Shown: piece by piece, positions 41,260 through 49,823 of the stretch
Layout: each line of letters starts with the position of its first letter
How positions within the stretch are numbered: the first letter of the stretch is position 1
Origin: Sinohyriopsis cumingii
Taxonomy: Eukaryota > Mollusca > Bivalvia > Unionida > Unionidae
Assembly (NCBI GenBank): GCA_028554795.2
Contig: CM068839.1
Location: forward strand, 86,015,540 to 86,079,539
Direction: 5' to 3'
Length of the DNA: 64,000 bases
Made by a program: the position numbers and the translations under genes
Notes under the pieces: generated by a model
Seen by the model: only the letters and a program-made list of their open reading frames with translations
Database searches by the model: none
Told to the model about the DNA's origin: nothing

Positions 41260-42705
41260 ATGTTCAGGCGCGAATCAGACCCAGCATTTGATATGGAGGC
41301 ACCTGTCCTTAAGTACGAGTCAGTACGTGATTATCAATTTTATTCTTATGACGCAAGACTACCAAATCAGCGGGGGAGAATCGAATTACAGGTTCATGAT
41401 ACAAGTAGATATTTCTTGCCCGCTGAGGCGTTTATTGAAGTAGAAGGTAGACTTGTAACGAATGTTGCAGCTGATACGGCATATGATGCCAATTTACGTG
41501 TTGGTTTTGTCAACAACGGAATTATGGCACTGTTTGATAGCGCCACATACATGATTGATGGAAAAAATATTGAATCAATTCAGAAGGATGTCGACGTTGC
41601 TACAACAATAATTGGTCTGGCGAGATATTCTGACGACTTTACAAGATCAGCTGGTCCAACAATGATGTTTGCTAAGGATATCACCGACAACGCTGATCAT
41701 ATCAGGTATGCTAAAATACGGACACCGCAAGCTACTGCAGTTGATCCACAACCAGTTGACTTTGAACACGCAACCAGACCAGCTGCTGCTTTTGATATTG
41801 TAAAGGGTGATAGCGCGACTTTCAACTTAGGATTTGCAACACGCCAGGGGGCGCTGTCAGGAGATAATAGAAATTTTTCGTGTGCAATTCCATTATCTCA
41901 CATCTTTGGATTTTGCAGAAATGTTAGAAAGGTCATCTTTGGAGCTAAACACACAATTGTGCTCGTAAGAAAAGGTGATGATAATGATGCAATCTGGCGA
42001 GGTGCTGGTATTGCCGATGGTAAAGTAAATATATCAAAACTTTCATTGTGGATGCCAGTAATGACACCATCTATTACTGAGGAACAAAAATTACTATCTT
42101 TTATGGATCAAGGCGGTAAATCATTGCTATCATGGTTAACAGTAACCACAGATGCTGCTCAAAGCAATATTAATGGTTTATTTACATGGCATATAGCATC
42201 ACAACAGGGTGTTTCTGCACCACGACATATTTTTATTGCACTACAAAATATTAACCGGATAAATAATCAACAACAATCACATGTGGTATTTGATAACCTT
42301 GGAGTTAGTGAAGTATCCTTACGGATAAATGGACATCAAGAACCAGCCGAGGATATACAACTAAATTTTGTTCAAAATCATGTAGCGCGCGCATATCATC
42401 GTTTGATGTCATTCATGGGACGTGATCAAAATATAGATACCGGTTTGCAAATATCACAACTAGATTTTACAGGTCTATATCCGATTTATTATTTTTCACT
42501 AGAACATCTTGATTTATCCAAACAATCTGTTGTTGATATACACTTTCGAGCTCGTGTTACTGCCCCTCCTCCTGATATACCCGGTCCACCAATTGTTCGC
42601 GGCGCCTACAAAGCGATCGCGGTCATACTTAGCGACAAGGCCATGTTACTTGAAGGTGGCAGTGGTCGAATGAGGGTCGTTGATGCACCGGTGGAAAATC
42701 TTTAA
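41260..42705 (+). CDS. MCP: major capsid protein, double jelly-roll
   Basis: The Polinton/adintovirus hexon-like major capsid protein, 481 residues from the preferred ATG (the frame is open from 41242, six codons earlier). Recognisable segments are RIELQVHDTSRYFLPAEAFI near the N-terminus and an NGIMALFDSATYMIDGKNIE strand. Further on come the inter-barrel IPLSHIFGFCRNVRKVIFGA segment followed by HTIVLVRKGDDNDAIW, a LWMP motif, and a C-terminal run with GLYPIYYF and VVDIHFRA. These are typical of the double jelly-roll protein that forms pseudo-hexameric capsomers. Length is a little short for the family. No internal stops. It sits between the minor virion proteins, as in other elements. Confidence 0.85.
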   Translation: MFRRESDPAFDMEAPVLKYESVRDYQFYSYDARLPNQRGRIELQVHDTSRYFLPAEAFIEVEGRLVTNVAADTAYDANLRVGFVNNGIMALFDSATYMIDGKNIESIQKDVDVATTIIGLARYSDDFTRSAGPTMMFAKDITDNADHIRYAKIRTPQATAVDPQPVDFEHATRPAAAFDIVKGDSATFNLGFATRQGALSGDNRNFSCAIPLSHIFGFCRNVRKVIFGAKHTIVLVRKGDDNDAIWRGAGIADGKVNISKLSLWMPVMTPSITEEQKLLSFMDQGGKSLLSWLTVTTDAAQSNINGLFTWHIASQQGVSAPRHIFIALQNINRINNQQQSHVVFDNLGVSEVSLRINGHQEPAEDIQLNFVQNHVARAYHRLMSFMGRDQNIDTGLQISQLDFTGLYPIYYFSLEHLDLSKQSVVDIHFRARVTAPPPDIPGPPIVRGAYKAIAVILSDKAMLLEGGSGRMRVVDAPVENL

Positions 42706-42730
42706 TCGTGTTATTTAAAAAAATATATTT

Positions 42731-42739
42731 TATATAAAA
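42731..42739 (+). promoter_or_regulatory. TATATAAAA box abutting a start
   Basis: TATATAAAA ends at the ATG at 42740, the third example of the start-abutting box among the structural genes. Confidence 0.4.
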
Positions 42740-43186
42740 ATGTCGTATAGTCATGTTAATGTTACTCTGACCCCGGGTCAGGTAAAAAAGCTTCAATCAA
42801 AAACCGCCAACAAATGCGGAACTAAAATATCACTAAAACGAGATCATATTAGTGGTGGTCCAAACAAATTATCGTTGACAAATAATCAGATTAAACATTT
42901 CAATAAAGCCCTAGAATCAAAAACTGGAGTTCAATTCCATCTCTCCCCGAGCGCCATCAAAGACATGGTTAAAACGGGTGGTATATTTCCACTTCTTGCG
43001 GCCATTCCGGCATTAATAGCTGCAGCTGCTCCAGCAAAAGCGGCCGCGTTAGGTGCTGTTGGAACAGCCGCTGGAATGGCACTAAAGAAAGCAACAGGGC
43101 AGGGATGCAAAAAAAAGGGGCGCGGCTTAAGATTGCCAGGATCTCGTTGGGGGAGAGGCCTAAGGCTTCCAGGATCATTTCGTTAG
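42740..43186 (+). CDS. hydrophobic minor virion protein with GRGLRLPGS repeats
   Basis: A 148-residue protein. The N-terminal 75 residues are mixed and basic; MVKTGG (77-82) leads into an Ala-rich hydrophobic stretch (about 82-117). The C-terminus holds a KKK patch and two copies of GRGLRLPGS (127-135 and 138-146). Proteins of this layout, with a TGG-hydrophobic segment followed by G-x-GL repeats, are found beside the protease in many invertebrate Polintons; a membrane-active or capsid-cementing role is inference. The gene overlaps the protease frame by 82 bases, and an 8-A run at 43109-43116 lies at the start of the overlap. Confidence 0.75.
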   Translation: MSYSHVNVTLTPGQVKKLQSKTANKCGTKISLKRDHISGGPNKLSLTNNQIKHFNKALESKTGVQFHLSPSAIKDMVKTGGIFPLLAAIPALIAAAAPAKAAALGAVGTAAGMALKKATGQGCKKKGRGLRLPGSRWGRGLRLPGSFR

Positions 43187-43626
43187 ACGTTCCAGCATCA
43201 AATTTTGATTTACTTAATGCCGCTAAAAAATTAAAAATATCCTCCTTTAGAGGTGTTTTTATGCGAGATCAATTACCGAAACAACCAAACAAACTAGAAA
43301 CAGGTATTATTAATTTCGATGAACGTTCCGGACCTGGTACTCATTGGGTATCATACGCGGTTGACCCGCGTGGAATTGTTTATTTTGATTCGTACGGGTT
43401 AGCTCCACCTGTTGAATTTATCAAGTATGTCGCACCACTCCACGCAACAACTAGAGGTTCCAAAGTTTGGTATTCAACGCTACCCACACAAACAATGACA
43501 GATCCGCCAATATGCGGCCGTGAAGTAATTAATGTACTCGACGCTATATCAAAATCATCCAGGCCGCCACATAAAGTCGTGCACGATTATACAAGCAACC
43601 GATTTGTTGCGCGTAAAGCATTTTAA
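43105..43626 (+). CDS. PRO: adenain-type cysteine protease
   Basis: The maturation protease of the element, 173 residues from the ATG at 43105, related to the adenovirus protease (C5/Ulp1-like fold). The catalytic set is visible in order: His80 in GPGTHW, Asp95 in YFDSYGLAPP, Gln129 and Cys137 in ICGRE. The conserved ASNFDLLNAAKKLKI and FRGVFMRD segments come before the His. In viruses of this type it cleaves capsid and core precursors during assembly. The first 28 residues overlap the previous gene in another frame and look less conserved. The next ATG (43261) would remove the FRGVF segment, so the true start is 43105 or the frame is entered by a -1 shift at the A8 run. Confidence 0.88.
   Translation: MQKKGARLKIARISLGERPKASRIISLDVPASNFDLLNAAKKLKISSFRGVFMRDQLPKQPNKLETGIINFDERSGPGTHWVSYAVDPRGIVYFDSYGLAPPVEFIKYVAPLHATTRGSKVWYSTLPTQTMTDPPICGREVINVLDAISKSSRPPHKVVHDYTSNRFVARKAF
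43109..43116 (+). other. A8 run, possible -1 frameshift site
   Basis: Eight A bases followed by GGGG lie in the overlap of the minor virion gene and the protease. In the upstream frame they read AAA AAA AAG; slipping back one base puts ribosomes into the protease frame, which has its own ATG only four bases upstream of the run. Either a frameshifted fusion or simple initiation at 43105 is possible. Confidence 0.3.
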
Positions 43627-43644
43627 ACAACGGATCTTATTATA

Positions 43645-44664
43645 ATGGTTGACATCTACGGAAGATCTTCTACTAGTAAGAAAATAAAATCCGACGTTGA
43701 TCTGTCAAAGTATGCGACTAAAGATGACCTCGCTGATATTATGAACCTTGCTGGAGTTGATCCAGATGAGGTTATTATTTTTCAAGATCGATATGGTAAA
43801 CTAAAAACCAGCAATATCAAATGGAATGATATAGTCCGGCGAGTACTTGGTGCAGTTACGGATAATATTCCCGTGTTTACTGAGAGTGGCAAAATCAGAG
43901 ATTCAAGTACGTCACTTAAAACCATCAGAGATGAAATTGCAAAAAGTGTTGCTAATCGCGTGAGAAACACCGGTGACACAATGACAGGTGAACTTAGCAT
44001 GAACGGGAACAAAATAGTAGTTTTAAAAGATCCAACATCTGACGAAGACTCAGCAACAAAAAAATACGTCGATGTCAACTATGGCACCGTAGACGGTAAA
44101 TTATCCACGTTACGGGCTGAGTATGACGTTCACGCAGGAGCTTTTGGAAGATTTCGAAGAAATTTTCAAAAAATCGATGATACCATAGATAAATTCTTCG
44201 GTACTCCACGCGCCATTGACATGAAACTCGTTGATATCAAAAATAACCTAGACACGATCAAACAAACACAGCAAAACGTCGTAGCGGGAATTCCTGAGAT
44301 TGTCAGTAAAACCAATTTGATTAAAATTCCAGCTGCAATAACTCCCGGGCATATCACAAACATCGTATGCACGGTATCATCGGGATTTGCAACATGGTCG
44401 CAGCAAAATAATACTATCAAATATACCGCAACAGTCACTGGCGTGTACAGGCTATCTGTGTTTAGTGCTGCAAAATTTGAAATATTTACAACGTTTCCAT
44501 GGCGTCATTCCACAGACAGGTTTTCCGGGGTTGTATCTGTTGTATTAAATATCGGAACCGAAGAAATATTTATTCTGGAAGCAGCTGATAAGAAATTAAC
44601 CGCAACATCCTTCTGGTGGTGTTTGGAATTTGTAGCTGAAACACCTCAATTGGTTACGGCATAA
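43645..44664 (+). CDS. fibre/spike protein with phage-tail-fibre motif
   Basis: A 339-residue protein, 18 bases after the protease. Residues 109-142 contain the motif NTGDTMTGELSMNGNKI continuing to SATKKYVD, a pattern shared with phage tail-fibre repeats and with fibre proteins of Polinton-like viruses. A helical region (about 150-225) precedes a C-terminal globular part (about 235-339) rich in beta-type sequence, expected to be the receptor-binding head. The short N-terminal MVDIYGRSS peptide may anchor it to the penton, as in adenovirus (inference). Its likely role is host-cell attachment from the capsid vertices. Confidence 0.75.
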   Translation: MVDIYGRSSTSKKIKSDVDLSKYATKDDLADIMNLAGVDPDEVIIFQDRYGKLKTSNIKWNDIVRRVLGAVTDNIPVFTESGKIRDSSTSLKTIRDEIAKSVANRVRNTGDTMTGELSMNGNKIVVLKDPTSDEDSATKKYVDVNYGTVDGKLSTLRAEYDVHAGAFGRFRRNFQKIDDTIDKFFGTPRAIDMKLVDIKNNLDTIKQTQQNVVAGIPEIVSKTNLIKIPAAITPGHITNIVCTVSSGFATWSQQNNTIKYTATVTGVYRLSVFSAAKFEIFTTFPWRHSTDRFSGVVSVVLNIGTEEIFILEAADKKLTATSFWWCLEFVAETPQLVTA

Positions 44665-44672
44665 AAATATAT

Positions 44673-45197
44673 ATGGACGGTGCACAATACAGATACAATC
44701 AAGCGCGTGAATGGCAGGCTGCGCTAAAAGATCAAGTTGATCAATATACAGTAAAAGTAAAAAAATATCGACGACGATTGGTTATCGTTGATGTGATTGT
44801 TTATTCAGTATCCGCTGTTGTTGCTGGAACCGGTGTAATATTATCAGCGTTGACAACGATGGCACCAGTAGCTGTAACTATTTGTATTTCAGCAGCAACA
44901 ACTATTGCAGGTGTGCTTGGTATCATCACAAAAAAAATATGTACTTGTACGAACGAAAAATTATCCGATTACAAAATAAAATTACATACAGCGACGGTAG
45001 CATACTCGAAATTATCCTCGTTGTTATCAGCGAGTCTCAGTGATGGAATTATATCTGATTTCGAATTTTCAATGATAACCAAAATATACGATGAAGGTAT
45101 TAAAGATACAAGTATCAATAATGACAGAATTACTCCAGCAGATCGTGACCAACACAACTCCGCCAAAGATAACGATGATCTCGGTAAGTTCAACTAA
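44673..45197 (+). CDS. two-pass membrane protein
   Basis: A 174-residue protein starting 8 bases after the fibre stop behind an AAATATAT leader. After a charged N-terminal helix (1-36) come two hydrophobic segments (about 36-60 and 64-87) separated by a short loop, then a CTC motif and a helical C-terminal domain. Proteins with the same two-segment hairpin followed by an LSDG-x-ISD-x-EF type motif are frequent in Polintons, and this one has LSDGIISDFEF. Function is unknown; a virion-membrane or entry role is inferred. Its last 77 bases overlap the penton-like gene in a different frame. Confidence 0.75.
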   Translation: MDGAQYRYNQAREWQAALKDQVDQYTVKVKKYRRRLVIVDVIVYSVSAVVAGTGVILSALTTMAPVAVTICISAATTIAGVLGIITKKICTCTNEKLSDYKIKLHTATVAYSKLSSLLSASLSDGIISDFEFSMITKIYDEGIKDTSINNDRITPADRDQHNSAKDNDDLGKFN

Positions 45198-46554
45198 TCC
45201 TGAATTTAGTGTTAATTTTCCTACTGCAATTCCAGTAAAAGAAATAGCACTAGCACAATTACGAGTATATTACAGCTGGCCAAATATCAGATCAAAATCA
45301 TTTAATGGTACACCAGCTAATAATTCGCTCGTATTTACTAACAAGAACAAACCCGATGGAACACCTGACTGGGTTGTTGTTGGAATACCAACCGGCAGTT
45401 ACCAGATTGAAGAGATCAGTGAGGAATTTGCGCGTAGAATAAAATCAATAACAGGAAAAGAATCAAAAATATCAATAAACGTTCATGAGCCGACGTTGTC
45501 CTCGACGGTTGAAATAAACTCGCCTGATTATGCCGTTGATATTTATCAATCTTCAATCAGATCAGTGCTAGGATGGCCTGAAATATCACCACCGATAACA
45601 CCGATACCACCAGAACCAACTCGGGCTGATTTTATCACAGATGAAAGAAAATTTATGATAGTTCCTGAATATAGAGGTAAATATCCGTGGAGATGGGGGG
45701 AGAGCGGCAGTATTTCCCTTATTACAAGTGCTCCTGATGGTGAAACCATTCCTATAATAATAAATAATGTACGTAATGCTCGTACAGGTGCTCTATCAAA
45801 ACCACTCGTTGATGAAGAATTTATTAAATCATATTCTGATCCTGTTAATTTTGAATTTAAACAATCAATCAACAAACTACGAAATTTCTTTACTGATAGC
45901 TACAGCGATGACGTAAAACAAAAAATCATTGAGACGATAAAACATCTAAATCAGGTCATATCAGATATTAGATACGCTAATAAAACTATCATTGTGAACA
46001 TGGTTAAATACGGTGATGAAATTATTGATAATTATAAAGCTAAACCATGGTTTCTCAATCATTACAAAATAACTGAACAACAATTACCAACATTTGTAAT
46101 ACCGGGGATTGATGCTGGAGAACTAGTAAAATTATTAAACGATCTTATCGACGAAAACTTCCCTAAAATACTCGATGCATGGAAAAAACTAGCACCACCA
46201 GCAACCGTTCTCAGATATGATAATGATCCACATGGCGGCGGAAGACACGTATCTCCGCGGATCGTTAATATAACATCGACGGTCGCGGTCAATCTGGTTT
46301 GTGACGTAATCGATGGCAGCTATCAAATAGATCTCGGAAGATCAAATCAAGCTCAACAAGGATACATCCTATACACGTTCACACCACAAGTTCCCCCTGG
46401 AAATTTAATCGTGCAAGAACCAACTAATCCCGTGTATTTGCGGTGTCACAATAATATGTTAACACGAATAAATTTTAAACTCACAGACCACCTTAATCGC
46501 TTGATTGACATACGTGAAGAAGAGCTTGTAATAAATCTGTATGTAAAGTCGTAA
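45121..46554 (+). CDS. penton-like minor capsid protein
   Basis: A 477-residue protein from the ATG at 45121, which follows CAATA; the frame is open back to 45091. The N-terminal 170 residues show features of Polinton minor capsid proteins: ALAQLRVYYSWPN, a GSYQIEEISEEFARRI segment and an AVDIYQSSIRSVLGW segment. A long insertion follows (about 180-385). The C-terminal part ends LNRLIDIREEELVINLY, like the last strands of the penton jelly roll. This protein would close the capsid vertices and hold the fibre. The assignment is by motif resemblance and by being the last gene of the structural block; the large middle insertion is unusual. The 77-base overlap with the membrane protein suggests compact coding. 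Confidence 0.6.
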   Translation: MTELLQQIVTNTTPPKITMISVSSTNPEFSVNFPTAIPVKEIALAQLRVYYSWPNIRSKSFNGTPANNSLVFTNKNKPDGTPDWVVVGIPTGSYQIEEISEEFARRIKSITGKESKISINVHEPTLSSTVEINSPDYAVDIYQSSIRSVLGWPEISPPITPIPPEPTRADFITDERKFMIVPEYRGKYPWRWGESGSISLITSAPDGETIPIIINNVRNARTGALSKPLVDEEFIKSYSDPVNFEFKQSINKLRNFFTDSYSDDVKQKIIETIKHLNQVISDIRYANKTIIVNMVKYGDEIIDNYKAKPWFLNHYKITEQQLPTFVIPGIDAGELVKLLNDLIDENFPKILDAWKKLAPPATVLRYDNDPHGGGRHVSPRIVNITSTVAVNLVCDVIDGSYQIDLGRSNQAQQGYILYTFTPQVPPGNLIVQEPTNPVYLRCHNNMLTRINFKLTDHLNRLIDIREEELVINLYVKS

Positions 46555-46645
46555 AGACTTCCGTCGTAAAGACTTCCGTCGTAAGGATTTCTGTCTAAGG
46601 ACTTCCGTCGTAAGGATTTCTGTCTAAGGACTTTTGTCGTAGATC
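46548..46645 (+). repeat. 15-base minisatellite at the penton stop codon
   Basis: About six degenerate copies of GTCGTAAAGACTTCC start within the last codons of the penton-like gene; the first copy supplies its TAA stop. Confidence 0.8.
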
Positions 46646-47359
46646 TTCAGAATCAAATTCGATCAACTTAAAAAAATATTTTATTATTACTGGCACAAAT
46701 TTGTGTTTGGTACAAATTAATCGGCCCAGGCAACTAAAAAAGCTAGTCGATGAAAGTAAAATTAAAATTTCTATCACAAAAAAAAATAATATTTATTAAT
46801 TTTCCTGATTTTTACTGAAATTGTACAAATTACTTGATTTTGACTACCAACTACCCCCTCAGAAACATAAAAATGCACGAACTACTTGATTTTGACTACC
46901 AACTACCCCGTCAGAAACATAAAAATGCACGAACTACTTGATTTTGACTACCAACTACCCCGTCAAAATCAAGAAAGTTCTAACCTTGTCAAAATGTTCC
47001 TAACAAATTTTATTTATTATAAATTAATTTTATTTATTAATAATATTATTTTTACTGAGATTTTTATTTTTTTTTTACTAAAATACAACGAAATTGCTCA
47101 ATTTTCCTGATTTTGACTACCAACTACCCCGTCAGAAATCAAGTAGTTCGTGCATTTTTCTTTGATTTTGACTACCAACTACCCCGTCAGAATCAAGTAA
47201 TTTGTGCATTTTTCTTGATTTTAGTAAAAAAAAAATTAATTCAGTAAATAAATAAATTAATTCAGAAATTAAGAAATTTGTACAATTTTGTTAAATTTCA
47301 GTAAAAAAAACAAATTACTAACCCATCAAATTCAGAAATATTATTTCTGATCAAAGATG
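46646..47359. repeat. intergenic region between convergent genes, with direct and inverted repeats
   Basis: A 52-base unit containing TTGACTACCAACTACCCCGT is repeated about 2.6 times at 46831-46968. A related 58-base unit occurs twice at 47103-47218, with the same TTGACTACC core but its flank inverted: ATGCACGAACTACTTGAT in the left block matches the reverse complement in the right block. RNA from this stretch could fold into a large stem around 46870-47160. Plus-strand structural genes and a minus-strand gene converge here, so a role in transcription termination is plausible. The frame at 46886-47110 is an artefact of the repeat. Confidence 0.7.
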
Positions 47360-47761
47360 TCAGTCATCTTCGGAATTACTACTTTGGATCGTTTCACCAG
47401 TAACGGGGTTACTCTCTGACATTATTTTTCTTAATAGTCTTATGCGAGTACTAATCGTTTTCTTTGCCTCATACTCGTGGGATAATAACGACTTAATTCT
47501 TTCTACGGCGGTAGAAAGAGGAACGAACTCCTTCACATGATCATCTTCTACGGTAGCTAGCGACTGAAACATTGCCGATTGAATCCGTTTCATGAGCCTG
47601 TATTCAGATGATAGTGTGTGTGTCCCCATGGTTTTACGTTCTTGTAAAATCTCAAAGTCAGAAACTATTTTTTCAGGATTAAGTTCATCAGATATATTAA
47701 TTCCATCTTTTTTTAATTTTTTAATAGCGACAATTACATCATTGATATTTTCATGGTTCAT
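47360..47761 (-). CDS. unrecognised 133-residue acidic-tailed protein
   Basis: A minus-strand gene transcribed toward the structural block. The protein is helical in character, with a Lys-rich N-terminal part, a central SAMFQSLATVEDDHVKEF segment, a RIKSLLSHEYEAKKTISTRI helix and an acidic Ser/Asp C-terminus. No motif I recognise. The ATG follows a TTATATATTATATA leader, like other starts in the element, which supports it being real. It stands alone, with repeat-rich DNA on both sides. An early or regulatory role is possible but not shown. Confidence 0.65.
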   Translation of the reverse strand: MNHENINDVIVAIKKLKKDGINISDELNPEKIVSDFEILQERKTMGTHTLSSEYRLMKRIQSAMFQSLATVEDDHVKEFVPLSTAVERIKSLLSHEYEAKKTISTRIRLLRKIMSESNPVTGETIQSSNSEDD

Positions 47762-47863
47762 TATATAATATATAAATCTTTAAAATAAAAAAAAATATCC
47801 CTAGAACACCTATCGAGTGTATTAGCGAGTTCGTCGGGATGTTTCAGGGACAGCACAGCCAAG

Positions 47864-48285
47864 AACTCGTAGCTTGCCACCGCAATCTACCAAGTTCATT
47901 AGGCAAATATTCCCTCTACGAGAGCCCCTAACCCGCCAAACAACGGTCTAGAGGCCCAAGAGGGAGGACGGCACAACCCTCATTAAACTCGTAGCTTGCC
48001 ACCGCAATCTACCAAGTTTAGAGGATATACACATAACATATAACTAACTAAGGACAGCACAAGGACAGCACAGTCCTCATTAAACTCGTAGCTTGCCACC
48101 GCAATCTACCAAGTTTAGAGGATATACATATAACATATATACAATGAATGAAGAGCCCCTATCGAGTGTATTAGCGAGCTCAGATTATGAATGAAACGGC
48201 ACTAACTAAGGACAGCACAAGGACAGCACAGTCCTCATTAAACTCGTAGCTTGCCACCGCAATCTACCAAGTTTAGAGGATATAC
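47864..48285 (+). repeat. four copies of a stem-loop iteron
   Basis: AACTCGTAGCTTGCCACCGC begins copies at 47864, 47986, 48083 and 48241. The conserved 33 bases can fold (TAGCTTGC, loop CACC, GCAATCTA, one mismatch; outer AACT/AGTT). Copies 3 and 4 sit in a larger duplicated block of about 160 bases, with CCTATCGAGTGTATTAGCGAG also repeated at about 47810, 48168 and 48353. Spacing is irregular (about 122, 97 and 158 bases). Confidence 0.8.
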
Positions 48286-48421
48286 ATATAACATATATAC
48301 AATGAAATGGTTATATACAATGAAATGGTTATATACAATGAATGAAGAGCCCCTATCGAGTGTATTAGCGAGCTCAGATTATGAATGAAACGGCACTAAC
48401 TAAGGACAGTACAAACATATA

Positions 48422-48517
48422 CGCTCAGCAAAATCACACCCACAATAATTAATCCAGTGGGTGATACGAAAATATGTATCAACCACAAGTCAATATTGTG
48501 GGTGAATTTGCTGAGCG
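48422..48517. repeat. nested long hairpin
   Basis: Outer arms 48422-48446 and 48495-48517 pair almost fully (CGCTCAGCAAA against TTTGCTGAGCG). Between them a second stem pairs 48457-48467 with 48476-48486 with one mismatch. The whole 96 bases would fold as a two-storey stem-loop in DNA or RNA. Confidence 0.75.
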
Positions 48518-48587
48518 GGGGGGTCTTTGCGGTTCCTCCCACTATTATAAAAATCGCAATTATGCGCACCACCGACAAATTGTCAGC

Positions 48588-48649
48588 CATGGGGATTCGA
48601 TCCTGGACCGCGAGCGCCACAGTCCAATACCATACTGATCGAGCTATCA
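48588..48649 (-). ncRNA. tRNA-like (pol III-type) sequence
   Basis: On the minus strand TAGCTCGATCAGTATGGTA resembles an A box and GGATCGAATCC a B box, spaced as in a tRNA. The acceptor and T stems do not pair properly, so it is not a working tRNA gene. It lies directly upstream, in the same direction, of the nested hairpin at 48422-48517; together they could be one pol III transcript or a SINE inserted into the element. No target duplication was found. Confidence 0.4.
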
Positions 48650-49315
48650 AACATTGTTACGAATATATGTTTCGGAAGTTAATATATAGCTAGCTATATA
48701 GCTAAGGAACCAATATTTACAGTAAACAGCGGTTTCTGAATAATAACAGTTTCTGTATTTAACAGTTTCTGTATTTGTAGCGGTTTCTGAATAATAACAG
48801 TTTCTGTATTTATAACAGTTTCTGAATAATAACAGTTTCTGTATTTATAACAGTTTCTGAATAATAGTTTCTGTATTTGTAGCTGGTTTCTTAAGCAGAC
48901 CGAAAATCAATAATAACGGTGGCATTAATGCACAACTGCAGGTCGATTACAATGAGTAACGGTTTCTGTTTCACACACAGCTTCCTACGGATCAATAATA
49001 TTATCATGTGTTGTATGATGGGAAAATATTTAAAAAACATAAATAATACTTCTACGAGTAATTAGTTACGATGTAATTAGTTACGATGTAATTAGTTAAA
49101 CTGACTAATTACGATCATAAAAAACCAACCATCTACGAAGAAAACTATATATTACAAAGTAATCTCCCTTATATAATCAAAAATTCAGTAGTGTATGGAG
49201 GACCTACTGTGACATAAATTAAAAAAATTAATTCAATGTGGTGATGATAGTTAATAATGTGGTGATGATAGTTAATAATGTGGTGATGATAGTTATTGAT
49301 ACTGAAAGATGATAG

Positions 49316-49813
49316 TTATTGATACTGAAATGTAATTTTCTGTTTATATTTTTTCGAGAGAGCAGATCTGGTTATATTATCTGCCACTCTTTGTACTGAA
49401 CGCGAGTGAATATCAAAATATGTCGCAGCTGAACGCATCGAATGAAACATAATTTCTTTACCGGTTTCTATGTTTGTAGAAATTACCGCCCTCTTTCCGA
49501 TTGTCTTACATCTTCCTGTATTACCGTGTGTATTATTCTCGCTGTGAGAGATAGCTTGGAAATTGGATAAATTATTGTTTTGAGTGTCCCCGTCAACATG
49601 ATCAATAACAAGACCATCATTGATCACTCCGAAGAAACATTCATACGTAAATCTATGACACAAATAATGTTTTTTCCCAACTGTAAATCTAAGATAACCA
49701 ACATTATTAATACAACCAACTGGTCTCTTCAACTTGCGGTGTCTGATGATACCATCAATATTTGATTCATAGTTTGTTATGACAGGATGTGGGACAAATA
49801 TATTTTGCTCCAT
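49316..49813 (-). CDS. free-standing HNH homing-type endonuclease
   Basis: A 165-residue protein with an HNH nuclease core: HRFTYECFFG (53-62), then VIDHVDGDTQNNNLSNF (69-85) with the His72/Asp74/Asn set. The C-terminal part (about 122-158: FHSMRSAATYFDIHSRSVQR...) matches NUMOD-type helix-turn-helix DNA-binding segments of homing endonucleases. Such enzymes cut DNA at specific sites and spread by gene conversion; here it may promote its own inheritance or compete with related elements. It sits 10 bases downstream of a Cys-rich gene on the same strand and behind a TATTATA leader. Its last bases lie in a duplicated 23-base repeat. Confidence 0.82.
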   Translation of the reverse strand: MEQNIFVPHPVITNYESNIDGIIRHRKLKRPVGCINNVGYLRFTVGKKHYLCHRFTYECFFGVINDGLVIDHVDGDTQNNNLSNFQAISHSENNTHGNTGRCKTIGKRAVISTNIETGKEIMFHSMRSAATYFDIHSRSVQRVADNITRSALSKKYKQKITFQYQ

Positions 49814-49823
49814 TATAATAGTA

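Larger units (their letters stand above)
47762..49315. other. 1.55-kb gene-poor repeat region in the middle of the element
   Basis: No convincing coding frame. It contains four copies of a 33-base hairpin-forming repeat (47864-48285), a nested hairpin beside a tRNA-like sequence (48422-48649) and GTTTCTGAATAATAACA minisatellites (48729-48900). There is also a triple GTAATTAGTTACGAT (49058-49098), and a triple 21-base GTGGTGATGATAG repeat with a doubled 23-base repeat running into the 3' end of the HNH gene (49238-49330). Concentrated iterons, hairpins and AT-rich DNA suggest a regulatory or replication role, but decayed filler is also possible. Confidence 0.7.

Noticed and set aside
43782-44438. 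Two minus-strand frames opposite the fibre gene
   Set aside because: Shadows of the fibre coding sequence; the plus strand has recognisable motifs.
47864-48285. CRISPR-like array
   Set aside because: Only four repeats, irregular spacing, spacers that are themselves repeated, eukaryotic context.
48396-48693. Frames over the hairpin and tRNA-like region on both strands
   Set aside because: Both frames follow from the inverted repeat and have no protein features.
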